Below, in pieces: positions 35,037-44,695 of a DNA stretch of 64,000 nucleotides. Where the stretch lies: positions 62,001-126,000 of the forward strand of contig JAVEYY010000003.1 of assembly GCA_034003245.1 (NCBI GenBank), read 5' to 3'. The DNA is from Perlabentimonas sp034003245. GTDB lineage: Bacteria; Bacteroidota; Bacteroidia; Bacteroidales; Tenuifilaceae. The notes beneath the pieces were generated by a model. It had not been told where the DNA came from and did no database searches. It saw only the letters and a program-made list of their open reading frames with translations. Both the position numbers and the translations under genes were made by a program. Each line of letters begins with the position of its first letter. The first letter of the stretch is position 1.

Positions 35037-38000
35037 TTAATCAACAACAAATCGTCCGTTCTTAACAACACGTTCTGAATCGTAAGTAATTTCAACCGTG
35101 TAGATATATATACCCGGTTTTAAATCACCCTTATATACAACAACCCGCTGCAATCCAGAATCAAAACTAAAGTTACCCGTTTGTTTAACAAGCAAACCAG
35201 CAGGACTATAAACCCCAATCCTCACCATCGATGGCTTAGCCAAAACTACTGGTATTGATGTAAAATGGGTAAATGGATTGGGTTGTGGATCGCCCACCGA
35301 AACAGTTTCGGAGATTATGGTTGAATTATCAGTTGCTCCCTTACCAACTGTTAGCTGGGTTGGACTGGCCAATGTTCCCAACTCCTTAAGTGGTTGGAAT
35401 GTAAACACCTCCTGAATATCAAAGAAAGTTGATGTTTTGGAATTCCATAGCCTAAAGTTGATCTGTTCGACAGGCAAATTTCCATCGGAGCCTATGGACA
35501 TGAAAATCAACTTATCTTTCATCACTGCTACAGCACCTCTGCATTCCTCTCCAGCAAAGGCAAACAGCATATCGCCTTCATCAATTACAATTTCTTTATC
35601 GTTTACCTGAAGGGTTGCAATTAACATCATAGTATGTTGCTTATTTAGGGAAACGCTGATACCCGATGCTGAGAAGTTTGACTCTATCTCTTTACCTGGC
35701 ACTTCCTTGCCGTAGTTGGGATATGTCAATACATTGTATTCATTCAGCTTTATTATGTACCCTTCACCTGGACACATCTGGGTCAAATCGCCTGTCCATA
35801 TACCCTGACTAAAATCGTAGACGGCAAAGCCGTTTTGACCAATAATGCGCTCGTCGCCAGTAAGCTGATTCTGGAAACTGGAATTTGCTAGAGCATCGCT
35901 TATGGTTAGGCATTCCTGTGGCAGATAACCCAACCAGGTATACCCAGCATTAAGTTCAATTGGAACAATTGCGGCAGGCTGGCCACCCAAATTGAAATTT
36001 AAGGGTTGAAATAAATTTAGCTTATACATCTGATTACCCGAAATACTTGGCAAAGAACCAACCCAGACACCCTCGTCGAAAATGGAATACTGGGTTTGGC
36101 CAATTATTCTATCGTTATTTATAAAGGTATACCCGCTGAAAATGGTGTTAGGTTGGACAGCCACGTCACTCAGGTTAAATGAGAACCAGGTGTATCCAGC
36201 AGCAAACATAAAGTCTCGGTTTATCCACGATGATGCAGTGGTAAAGCTGTGAGGTTCGCCGTAGGCTGTACCGGCCACACTAGTTGCAAAGGCTCGTGCG
36301 TAGTATGTAGTTGATGAATTTAAATCGATGATCTCACAGCTATAATCACCTCCTCCATCGCCACAGTAGGATACTCCTAAGTAATCATCCAGAGAAGGAT
36401 TTTCGCTAGTGCTCCAAACAACTCCTCTACTTAAGATATACGCACCACCATCATCATCCACTCTACCCATCAAAGTTGCTGAGTTAGTAGTAATTTCTGA
36501 TATTGACAGTGTGGAGACGGTGGGTGTTACTGGCGGATAGTTAAATACCGATGGCTCAACCTGCCATTGCAGGAATGGATAAGTTGTGCCCTCAATAATT
36601 GTCCAAACGGTTGCAAAATCCCATTCCCAGTAGGTGAATGTGTTAGATTGAAGCATTTCACCCAAACCCCGTGGTTCACCTCTACCGTCATTATCTGATT
36701 TACCTGCGGTTTCGAAGTTGTAGAAACAATAAACTAATTCACCAGAATTTACAGAACCAGCAAACCCACCTGCATAATTATCACATTTAACATGACCAAC
36801 CGAGTAGCAGTTTACAATAGATTGGGTTTGTCCCGCCTCAACCGAACCCATAAATCCACCGGCATACTGATTACCTGTAACATTACCAGTTGAATAGGAA
36901 TTGCTAATAGTGGCTAGGTATCGGGTACCCATAAATCCTCCAACTGAAATATTACCCTCTACTTGACCTGTGGCAAAGCACGATGAAATGGTGCCTGCAT
37001 TGGCATATCCAACAAATCCACCCACATAGTTTGTATTGGGAGCATTCACTTGGCTCAACGTATAACTATTAGTAATGTTTCCACCTGCAAAATACCCCAT
37101 AAAACCACCTACATAATTATTCCCAGTAGCGGTCACTGTCCCAAGGGAGTAGCAGTTACTGATTGTTTGCGAATAGTTTGGGGAACCCTGCTGACCAATT
37201 AACCCACCCACTGATGAATTGCCTGACACATTGCCCGTAGCGCTACAATCGGAAAGTGATGATGTTTGGTAGTTATAGCCTATTAACCCACCAACTCGAG
37301 CATTTCCCTGAACGGATCCTGAAGCATAACAATTCGAGATTAGACTGCTTTCGGATGATGTGCCCTCGCTTTCACCTATAAAACCTCCTACATCATCTAT
37401 CCCAACCACAGAACTAGAAGAATAACTTGAAGTAATAGTGGAGGTTTGATTGTATCCCACCAGTCCACCAACGTAATACCCTTGGCTAGTAACTGATCCC
37501 GTAGCATTACACTCCAGAATGGAACTATAATAATTGTAACCTACAATCCCTCCTACGTAATAATTGTTGCTTGCTGTTATATCCCCACTGTAAGATGAGT
37601 AAGAAATAACTGAATTGCTATAATTTTTCCCTGCTAATCCACCTAAAAACCCTCTTCCATTAACTACTGCCGTTGCCGAAGAATTTGTTATTGTTGATTG
37701 ATTTGTAATCTCGCCAGCAATGGATCCAATATTATCGCCATAGCTGCTCACATTTCCAGTTACGCTCCCATCAAGCACATGACAATTATTAATTGTTCCA
37801 TTGTTAACATTCCCTGCTATTCCGCCTACAGAGTAATCACCATAAACGAATGGGTTGCTCAGCGTAAGGTTTGAAATGGATCCCTGATTAATATACCCAA
37901 ACAAGCCCACATTATATAAAGTGCTCCGATTCAAATTCAAGCTTGAAAGAGAATGTCCATTACCATCGAGGTGTCCAAAGAAAGGATTTGAATCTATGCC

Positions 38001-41000
38001 AATGGGCAACCACCCAGGGCCAGTTGCCGGATAATTATACAGATCAATATCATTGATTATCATAAAATACTTATCAGAATGCTCTGGTCCCAGGTATCGC
38101 CTTAGGCTATCTAGCTGCTCGCGGGTAGATATTTGCCACGGATTGGTGGGTGTTCCTGCTCCACCAGCAAATGGACCCTGAATATCTGACACAAAATTGT
38201 GATCGCCCGGCTGACTCTGCCAGCGCAGGTATGGGTATGTTTGGTACTCCTGAATTGCCCAAGTTTCGTTAAAGTCCCAGCCAGCGTACAACTCCTGCTC
38301 AAGCATATATCCCGTGGTTTTCCCTTCGCCACCGTTGCTAGCCAACTGTCCAGATGTTTGGGTGTCCCAGTAACTACTCTGCACATTGGGACTCCCGTAG
38401 CCAATCAATCCGCCTGTATAATACTGATACCCATCGGCAGTAACCTTGCCAGTGGAGTAACAGTTAACAACACCTCCTTCGCTACAGTAACCCACTATGC
38501 CACCAACAAACTCATATCCCGAAACATCTCCTGCTGCATAACTATTGGCAATTTGTGCTTGGGATGTGTAACCAGATAGGCCACCAACGTAGTTATTCCC
38601 TGCAATCGATGCTACAGAGTAGGAATATTCAACAATCGAGTTACTACCCATAAGCCCAATTAATCCCCCAGAATAGTTATACCCCACCACAAACCCAGTA
38701 GAACTGCAGTTTGATATTGAACTATTACCAACAACACCTGCAACTGCACCCACATAGTCATGGGCAGTGATATTACAATTCTCAATCCTTAAATTATTAA
38801 TTGTTGATTCGTTAATATTTCCAAACAATCCCTGATACCCATTTTCTGGTCTATTGATGTATAGGCCATTTATTGAATGCCCGTTGCCGTTAAAATGCCC
38901 ATCAAATGGGTATCCATCAATGCCAACAGGAATCCAACCCTCACCCTCATTCCATGGCGATTGGTTAAGGTCTATATCGGCTATTAGATTAAAGTAGTAA
39001 CCACCATCTTTAAAATTCCTAATATTATCGAGTTGCGTAGGAGTGGCAATTTGCCATGGATTACTTTCTGTACCTGCACCTCCCTCAAATCCTTGTGTAA
39101 CATTGGCAATATTATGTTCACTAGGCTCACTCTGCCATTGTAGGTAAGGGTAAGTTATACCCTCGGAGATAGCCCAAATAGAATTAAAGTCCCAGTTTTC
39201 AAAGGATGAATTCTCAGTCATGGCTCCAGTAATTAGGCCAATCCCGCCTCCATTACTGTTTACTACTCCCGACGCTAGAAAATCCCAGTAGCTGTAGGTT
39301 ACGCTTCCACCATTTCGTAAGCAGATCAATCCTCCATAGGTTGTTTCAGTAGACCCAATGGAGTAGCTATTAGTAATATTGCCCTCCGAAGAGTATCCAA
39401 CTAAACCACCAGAATAGGAACCATGAACAGCGCCAGTTGCATAACAATTGTTGATTGTTGAATAATTATTATCCCCAACTAAACCACCCGTATATTGGTA
39501 ACCAAAAACCTCGGCGGTGGAATAGCTCGACTGAATTTCGGAGAAATTGCTTGACATTCCAACTAATCCTCCAGTATAATTATCGGCTGATGTTACTATA
39601 CCACTTGTGTAACAGTTATTCACATTCGACTGGTAAATAAAGCCTGCCAAACCGCCTACATACTGATAACCCGATACATTAAAGTTAGCAACCCCAAGAT
39701 TGGTAATTGTACCTTCGGTAACATAGCCAAAAAGACCAATAAAATTTGTCCCCGACCGCTGGCTGGATAGCCCAACAACTTTAAACCCATTACCATTGTA
39801 ATTGCCTTTAAATGGATAGCTCGAATTTCCAATCGGCTCCCAGCCCTCGCCCTCGTTCCAAGGCCACTGGTTAAGATCAATGTCGTTTATCTGCCTAAAG
39901 TAGCGACCCGCTTCAGGAGATTGCCGAACCAGATTAAGCTGCTCGGGTGTGGCAATCAGCCAGGGGTCGGCCTCTGTTCCAATTCCACCAGCATATGGAT
40001 TTTCTTGCTGATAAAGTGCTGCAATATCCTGAGCAGTAAGCGCATAGTTGTAAATACTAATATCGTCAATTTTACTATTGAAGTAATAGTTGGTTCCTGC
40101 CTGATCGTTCCACCTTCCGATGCTGGTCTCAGCACCCTCCTCAAGGGTAAATTCAATTGTTCTAGCACCAATCAGCTGACCATTAACATATACAATATCC
40201 TGCGAGCCATCCGAAACGTAGGTTACCATATGCCAACCAACAGGCATTATGTATCCAGTATTCCATTGTGACCCCCAATGATCGACCCCAAGTTCCCTAG
40301 TTGTGCCCGACACCGAAACATTGAGTGAGATATGCTTGTTATTCTCAACAGTTTGGCCAGAGCCAAAGAATGCTCCCCAGGTATAATCCTCAATATATAT
40401 CCATTGCGATACAGTAAATAAAGGATTTGAGCCAGCTGGCAAAATACCGGGTATTGAGACATAGGAATCTGAACCATTGAAACTCCATGCCGAGTTATCG
40501 GCATAGTAGCGATCCGTGGTTAGAGTTGCTCCGCCATATACGGTTCCATGAAGTTCGTTGCCGCTCTCATCGTTGGCGTTGCCGTTAAAGGGGTAGTGAG
40601 CAATTACCCCCTGCACCTCGGAATTCTTTATGCATCTTACTGCAAAACCACTCCCTTTCCATTCATTAATACTACTAATATCTTGATAGTTATATCGAAG
40701 AAAATATGCCCATGAAGTTGATGCATCCTGTTCATCAGTTGTCCAGTACTCCCCATATTCATTTAATAAGCCAAACTCTCCTCCGGTATTCCTATACCCA
40801 TGCCCTATACCATTGAACCCACTCTCATTAGTGGCACCCTCATTTGGACTTAACCAGTAGTCGTAACCCAGGGTTTTCATCTTTCCACCTGCAACGCTGC
40901 TTCCCCCTAAAGTTTCCGCCAGACTATTGAAATCTGCTCTTGATGGCACTCTCCAACCAGCTGGGCACACACCAGATGTATTAATTGCAGCATACCAGTT

Positions 41001-44000
41001 ATACAATGCTCCGTAGGTGGCACCATACGAATTATAATCGTTTTGGTACCAGCAGTGAGCATCAGTTGCTAGGTTCGACCATTCTGTATTATCTACTATA
41101 TTATCTATTGGATCTCCATTACTGTAATGTATTGTCCTCAAATTCTCGGCCAACCACTCCTGTGAGCCAATGGTTATAACGTTGTAGTAATTCCCATCCA
41201 CATCGCTAATGGCATCGGCATTGTATGTGGTGAATGTCTGCTGGTTGGCATAAACCGTATCGATACTATTAATAACGTAAGCCCTAACATAGTACTGGGT
41301 ACTGGGCGTTAGGTTTACAATGCTACTCATAAACTCTCCTGTTCCCTCTCCATCCTCAGTAAAACCATTATAATTATATAGAATATTGGGATCCTGATCA
41401 ATGCTCCACACTACCCCGCGCCTCGCAATGGGGTCACCCCCATCATCAGTGATGTTGCCACCGCAGGTTGCTGAGTATGGGGTTATGCTCGTAACCGGCG
41501 AGGTGGTAAGGGAAAGTATTGGAGGCTGATCCTTTACGCAGCGAACAGGATAACCATATTGTTTAACACTATAGTTGCGGCCAATAGTTTCGTATTCACT
41601 ATCCAAAAAGCGTATCCACGAATAATTCACATCGCTTTCATCAGCACTCCACCAATAACCTCGATAGTATAAATTCACAAATGAACCAGTTTGATAACTA
41701 CGAACTCCTGCAGGAAGTGCCATGAAATCATATTCGTCAGTACCATTTACTCCTCCTGCCCAGCCATAAGATGCTTTAAGTTTAGTCCCGCCATCAATCC
41801 CCCGATATCCGGTGGCATTGGGGTCATTAATAGTAGGATCGACGTAGTTTTCTAGAGTGTACCACTCCGCATCAGTTGGTACATGCCATCCAATGGGGCA
41901 AATATTCTCCATGCTCACAGTATACCAGTTATATAGAGCCCCATAGGTTTCTTTATGAGTTGCCGCATCGTTATTGTACCAGCAGTATGCGGGGGTTGTT
42001 AAACTCATCCATAAAGCACTCTCAAGAACTTGCGTTATACTTGAGCCGTCGTTGTACTTGGTGGTTCTTAGATTCTCGGCCATCCACTCCTGGGTGCCAA
42101 TGGTTACAGTTGAGTACGTATTACCGTCGATATCTGTAACTGTTGTGGCGCTAGGCGCCTTGAAAAGATGAACCGATGGCTGGCTTGTGTTCCCAGAATG
42201 ATCGGTTGAGGTTATGTAAAACTCATAGGTTTGATGATTAACAAGTCCAGAAATAGTGTATACTGTATCCATAGGGTTTGTTACCTGAATGGTGGCAATA
42301 CCCGTTCCATCCTGGTAGATATTGTAATGGTTAATCTCATTGATGCGCTCCGAACTCCACTTTAGGGTAACCTGTCCATCACCAGGCTCGGCAACTAGGA
42401 TTTTAGGTGCGTAATAGTTGGCGTAGAGCTGGGTTATTTCGTTTTCGGATAAAGGGTAGTTGTAAAACCTAATCTCATCGATGCTGCCACTGAAAAACCC
42501 TTCAGTCCCATTAGTGGTTCCTACGTATAGGGTCGAGGGATTGCTGTCTATAGTACCTCCTGCTGGAAAGGATGTATCGAATACCCCATTTATAAAAAAC
42601 TTAACAATTACGCCATCGTAGGTTACTGTAAGATATTGCCACCGATTAGTAGCAAGCGGACTGCCTGAAAGCATGAGTTCATTACCATTGCTCCAGTAGC
42701 TGAAGTACATATTTTTACTATTAATGGCAAGCTGATAGTTTGAGCCATTGTCCCTTTCGCCAAGTATAGTAAACTGCCCAAAATCATCTAAAAAGTTGGG
42801 GTTTATCCACGCAGAAATTGTAAATGAAGCTTTTCCGTTAATCAGATTTAGGCTATTACCCAGGGATATGTTATCACTGGAACCGTTAAAGGCATAGGCT
42901 TTATCTACCTCGCCAAACCTATCGTTAGTTAGAATGGCGCCATTAACCACGGTAATCCCTCCATTATCATTCCCGCTCTCGTCCATTACACCGCCATTAA
43001 AGGGGTAGTAGGCTACAAGCTTGTTAACCTTAGTAGTGGGTTCTGGATAGCTGTATTTGCGCACTCGAATATTATCCTCGAACCGCAATTCGGGAGAGGC
43101 CGATTGCCAAACATGTTCAGTAGCACGAACCCTTAGCGGGATTTCTATCGGCATGGGTAGATCGATATCAACATTCCATACCTGAGGGCCGCCAGGCTCG
43201 GTTGCAGGAACTATCATGGAGTAGCTGAACTTTCCGTCGGGTTTTCTAATAATCTTAAGGTAGTACTCCGGATTCCCATTGTATGTACTCCAGTTGGTGA
43301 TCCCATTGTTGAACTCAACGCTAGTAGGAGTTCCCGATAGGGATGTGGTAGCGTAAAGTGGCCCATAATCCTGCCATCCAAAAGCTGCAGAGTTGTCCCA
43401 CACCGTATTATCCATGCATAATCCGACGTTTCGATATACATATCCTCCCTTTTTAAATTGCATCTCAAGCACTACGGGCTCGGTAAACTGGGCAATCGAC
43501 AGTAGGTTTGAGCCCGACTCATAGGGTTGAGCCGTTGTGGGAGAGTTGTGCTCGAGCCGCTGGTTCTGCTCATTTACCTGTCCCGAGTTGGCAAGTATAA
43601 CCTCCCACTTGGAGGCATCCAATGCGTTGTCCTCAAAATCGTCGCCAAACAGAAATGTTGAGTGAATATCGCTTACTGGGGATGCCGAAAAGTTACCGTA
43701 GAACATGAACAGGGTTAGCTGACCCGAGGCAGGAATTACCGGTATTTTCACCCAAATATGGGTACTATCGGTATTTATCCCGCGCTCATTTTGAATTCCG
43801 GGGTCAATCCAGTACGGCAATTGATTGATATCATCAAGGGTAAAACGAATATCAGCCCCACTGGACATCATTTTCCCCTGAGCGATTAGATCGGCCGTGT
43901 TTAAAATTACGAGCACGGAGTAATCGGTAAGGGTGTTGGGGTTAGCCGTATTATCAACAGTGATAGACATGCTAAACTGCCAACTAGGGAAAAGTGAACT

Positions 44001-44171
44001 CTTGGAGCTGGTTACGGGATTTGCTCGGGTAAAACTGCTTAGTATAGCTGTTTCTTGAGCGTCGATTGCAGTTCCTCCTGATGCCCAAATATTAAATGAG
44101 GCAAAAAGATTAAGGTTTAATCCTAGAAAGGGCATTGCAAGGATTAGGAATCGGGTAAAATTCTTTATCAT
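35037..44171 (-). CDS. Giant T9SS surface protein B with DUF2341, LamG, FISUMP and long GLUG arrays
   Basis: A 3044-residue secreted protein. Approximate order: signal peptide 1-25; DUF2341 (60-374, SITVDNTANPNTLTDYSVLV); LamG 1 (384-580); FnIII (587-673); FISUMP 1 (677-884); FnIII-like (887-980); FISUMP 2 (984-1180); LamG 2 (1187-1384); three GLUG blocks (1394-1687, 1690-1994, 2000-2544); FnIII-like (2544-2647); a tandem pair of about 75-residue modules beginning AGYTWFSF and AGYTWLGY (2650-2817); the same 'ECRG' module found at the N-terminus of protein A (2837-2947); T9SS sorting domain (2957-3044, QPNPFTHFTSIPVV to KPGIYIYTVEI). The N-terminal half shares its LamG-FnIII-FISUMP order with protein A. 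A surface adhesin role is inferred. Confidence 0.92.
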   Translation of the reverse strand: MIKNFTRFLILAMPFLGLNLNLFASFNIWASGGTAIDAQETAILSSFTRANPVTSSKSSLFPSWQFSMSITVDNTANPNTLTDYSVLVILNTADLIAQGKMMSSGADIRFTLDDINQLPYWIDPGIQNERGINTDSTHIWVKIPVIPASGQLTLFMFYGNFSASPVSDIHSTFLFGDDFEDNALDASKWEVILANSGQVNEQNQRLEHNSPTTAQPYESGSNLLSIAQFTEPVVLEMQFKKGGYVYRNVGLCMDNTVWDNSAAFGWQDYGPLYATTSLSGTPTSVEFNNGITNWSTYNGNPEYYLKIIRKPDGKFSYSMIVPATEPGGPQVWNVDIDLPMPIEIPLRVRATEHVWQSASPELRFEDNIRVRKYSYPEPTTKVNKLVAYYPFNGGVMDESGNDNGGITVVNGAILTNDRFGEVDKAYAFNGSSDNISLGNSLNLINGKASFTISAWINPNFLDDFGQFTILGERDNGSNYQLAINSKNMYFSYWSNGNELMLSGSPLATNRWQYLTVTYDGVIVKFFINGVFDTSFPAGGTIDSNPSTLYVGTTNGTEGFFSGSIDEIRFYNYPLSENEITQLYANYYAPKILVAEPGDGQVTLKWSSERINEINHYNIYQDGTGIATIQVTNPMDTVYTISGLVNHQTYEFYITSTDHSGNTSQPSVHLFKAPSATTVTDIDGNTYSTVTIGTQEWMAENLRTTKYNDGSSITQVLESALWMSLTTPAYCWYNNDAATHKETYGALYNWYTVSMENICPIGWHVPTDAEWYTLENYVDPTINDPNATGYRGIDGGTKLKASYGWAGGVNGTDEYDFMALPAGVRSYQTGSFVNLYYRGYWWSADESDVNYSWIRFLDSEYETIGRNYSVKQYGYPVRCVKDQPPILSLTTSPVTSITPYSATCGGNITDDGGDPIARRGVVWSIDQDPNILYNYNGFTEDGEGTGEFMSSIVNLTPSTQYYVRAYVINSIDTVYANQQTFTTYNADAISDVDGNYYNVITIGSQEWLAENLRTIHYSNGDPIDNIVDNTEWSNLATDAHCWYQNDYNSYGATYGALYNWYAAINTSGVCPAGWRVPSRADFNSLAETLGGSSVAGGKMKTLGYDYWLSPNEGATNESGFNGIGHGYRNTGGEFGLLNEYGEYWTTDEQDASTSWAYFLRYNYQDISSINEWKGSGFAVRCIKNSEVQGVIAHYPFNGNANDESGNELHGTVYGGATLTTDRYYADNSAWSFNGSDSYVSIPGILPAGSNPLFTVSQWIYIEDYTWGAFFGSGQTVENNKHISLNVSVSGTTRELGVDHWGSQWNTGYIMPVGWHMVTYVSDGSQDIVYVNGQLIGARTIEFTLEEGAETSIGRWNDQAGTNYYFNSKIDDISIYNYALTAQDIAALYQQENPYAGGIGTEADPWLIATPEQLNLVRQSPEAGRYFRQINDIDLNQWPWNEGEGWEPIGNSSYPFKGNYNGNGFKVVGLSSQRSGTNFIGLFGYVTEGTITNLGVANFNVSGYQYVGGLAGFIYQSNVNNCYTSGIVTSADNYTGGLVGMSSNFSEIQSSYSTAEVFGYQYTGGLVGDNNYSTINNCYATGAVHGSYSGGLVGYSSEGNITNSYSIGSTETTYGGLICLRNGGSVTYSYWDFLASGVVNSNGGGIGLITGAMTENSSFENWDFNSIWAISEGITYPYLQWQSEPSEHNIANVTQGFEGGAGTESNPWQIATPTQLDNIRNFKDGGYYFNLIADIDLNQSPWNEGEGWIPVGIDGYPFDGHFNGNGHSINGLYINRPENGYQGLFGNINESTINNLRIENCNITAHDYVGAVAGVVGNSSISNCSSTGFVVGYNYSGGLIGLMGSNSIVEYSYSVASIAGNNYVGGLSGYTSQAQIANSYAAGDVSGYEFVGGIVGYCSEGGVVNCYSTGKVTADGYQYYTGGLIGYGSPNVQSSYWDTQTSGQLASNGGEGKTTGYMLEQELYAGWDFNETWAIQEYQTYPYLRWQSQPGDHNFVSDIQGPFAGGAGTPTNPWQISTREQLDSLRRYLGPEHSDKYFMIINDIDLYNYPATGPGWLPIGIDSNPFFGHLDGNGHSLSSLNLNRSTLYNVGLFGYINQGSISNLTLSNPFVYGDYSVGGIAGNVNNGTINNCHVLDGSVTGNVSSYGDNIGSIAGEITNQSTITNSSATAVVNGRGFLGGLAGKNYSNSVISYSSYSGDITASNNYYVGGIVGYNYYSSILECNATGSVTSQGYYVGGLVGYNQTSTITSSYSSSSVVGIDDVGGFIGESEGTSSESSLISNCYASGSVQGNARVGGLIGYNYQTSSLSDCSATGNVSGNSSVGGLIGQQGSPNYSQTISNCYSLGTVTATGNNYVGGFMGYFAGGNITNSYTLSQVNAPNTNYVGGFVGYANAGTISSCFATGQVEGNISVGGFMGTRYLATISNSYSTGNVTGNQYAGGFMGSVEAGQTQSIVNCYSVGHVKCDNYAGGFAGSVNSGELVYCFYNFETAGKSDNDGRGEPRGLGEMLQSNTFTYWEWDFATVWTIIEGTTYPFLQWQVEPSVFNYPPVTPTVSTLSISEITTNSATLMGRVDDDGGAYILSRGVVWSTSENPSLDDYLGVSYCGDGGGDYSCEIIDLNSSTTYYARAFATSVAGTAYGEPHSFTTASSWINRDFMFAAGYTWFSFNLSDVAVQPNTIFSGYTFINNDRIIGQTQYSIFDEGVWVGSLPSISGNQMYKLNLFQPLNFNLGGQPAAIVPIELNAGYTWLGYLPQECLTISDALANSSFQNQLTGDERIIGQNGFAVYDFSQGIWTGDLTQMCPGEGYIIKLNEYNVLTYPNYGKEVPGKEIESNFSASGISVSLNKQHTMMLIATLQVNDKEIVIDEGDMLFAFAGEECRGAVAVMKDKLIFMSIGSDGNLPVEQINFRLWNSKTSTFFDIQEVFTFQPLKELGTLASPTQLTVGKGATDNSTIISETVSVGDPQPNPFTHFTSIPVVLAKPSMVRIGVYSPAGLLVKQTGNFSFDSGLQRVVVYKGDLKPGIYIYTVEITYDSERVVKNGRFVVD
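36540..39990 (-). repeat. Three consecutive GLUG repeat blocks in giant protein B (about 23 motifs)
   Basis: Blocks of about 5, 5 and 13 GLUG motifs. Each begins with a (F/Y)AGG(A/I)GT..(N/D)PW.I.T..QL header plus a DIDL segment and ends with a YWD or NFETAG unit. Typical motifs are VGGLVGYNQTSTITSSYSSS, VGGFVGYANAGTISSCFATG and AGGFMGSVEAGQTQSIVNCY. Motif spacing is about 25-35 residues. The third block is by far the longest and its units are the most alike, suggesting expansion by tandem duplication. Confidence 0.8.
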
Positions 44172-44640
44172 AGGTTTAAAGATTTACAGTTTGATCACAC
44201 TTTTTTTAAAAATAAGGCACTAAACGCAAGGAAACTCGGGCTATTCGAAACCAATCTTTAATAATCTAAGATTGATTGCTAAAAAAGAATTTTCAGAAAA
44301 ATGAGGCCTATGTAAAATTATAAAAAAAGCACGGTAATACGCAAACAAAAAACCAGAAAAGAAAGGCAAAACAGGAAGAATAATCAGCTCGCATTCAGTT
44401 TTTAAGGCAACCCATACGTTCACTGCTAATTAACTCTTACCCAACAAAAATATCTAGAAAAGAAACAACATCAAATATATTCAAAATCTATTCCACAGAG
44501 GCTCAAGACAAAGAACAATTAGTATTTGATTGACTGGAATTTGATAAATGACATTAATATGATGACAAATGCATGTAACCTTTTCTGTAAAGTGGGCAAA
44601 ACAGGTGATTAGCATTAAGTTGCTCACCTAAAATAAAAGG
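44172..44640. other. AT-rich intergenic region without a recognisable gene
   Basis: About 470 bp between the start of giant gene B and the terminator of the thioredoxin-like gene. It is AT-rich with many A runs and no open frame with protein-like character. The promoter of giant gene B should lie here; I found only a -7-like match (TATATTTG on the minus strand at 44479-44472) without a matching -33 box, about 300 bp upstream of the gene. Confidence 0.5.
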
Positions 44641-44648
44641 CAATAAAA

Positions 44649-44674
44649 AACCCGCACCAGAAAACGATGCGGGT
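44649..44674 (-). terminator. Terminator of the TlpA-like gene at 44696
   Basis: An 8-bp stem (AACCCGCA / TGCGGGTT) with a loop of about 10 nt is preceded on the plus strand by A6, which is the T tract of a minus-strand transcript. It lies 22 bp after the stop codon. Confidence 0.8.
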
Positions 44675-44695
44675 TATATATAAATTCTTTTTGAG

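Noticed and set aside
38199..38579. A 126-codon plus-strand open frame inside giant gene B
   Set aside because: Antisense to GLUG repeats; the frame follows the repeat composition and has no start-site support.
36540..39990. CRISPR-like periodicity
   Set aside because: The repeats are degenerate, in frame and encode GLUG motifs; there are no identical repeats with unique spacers and no cas genes.
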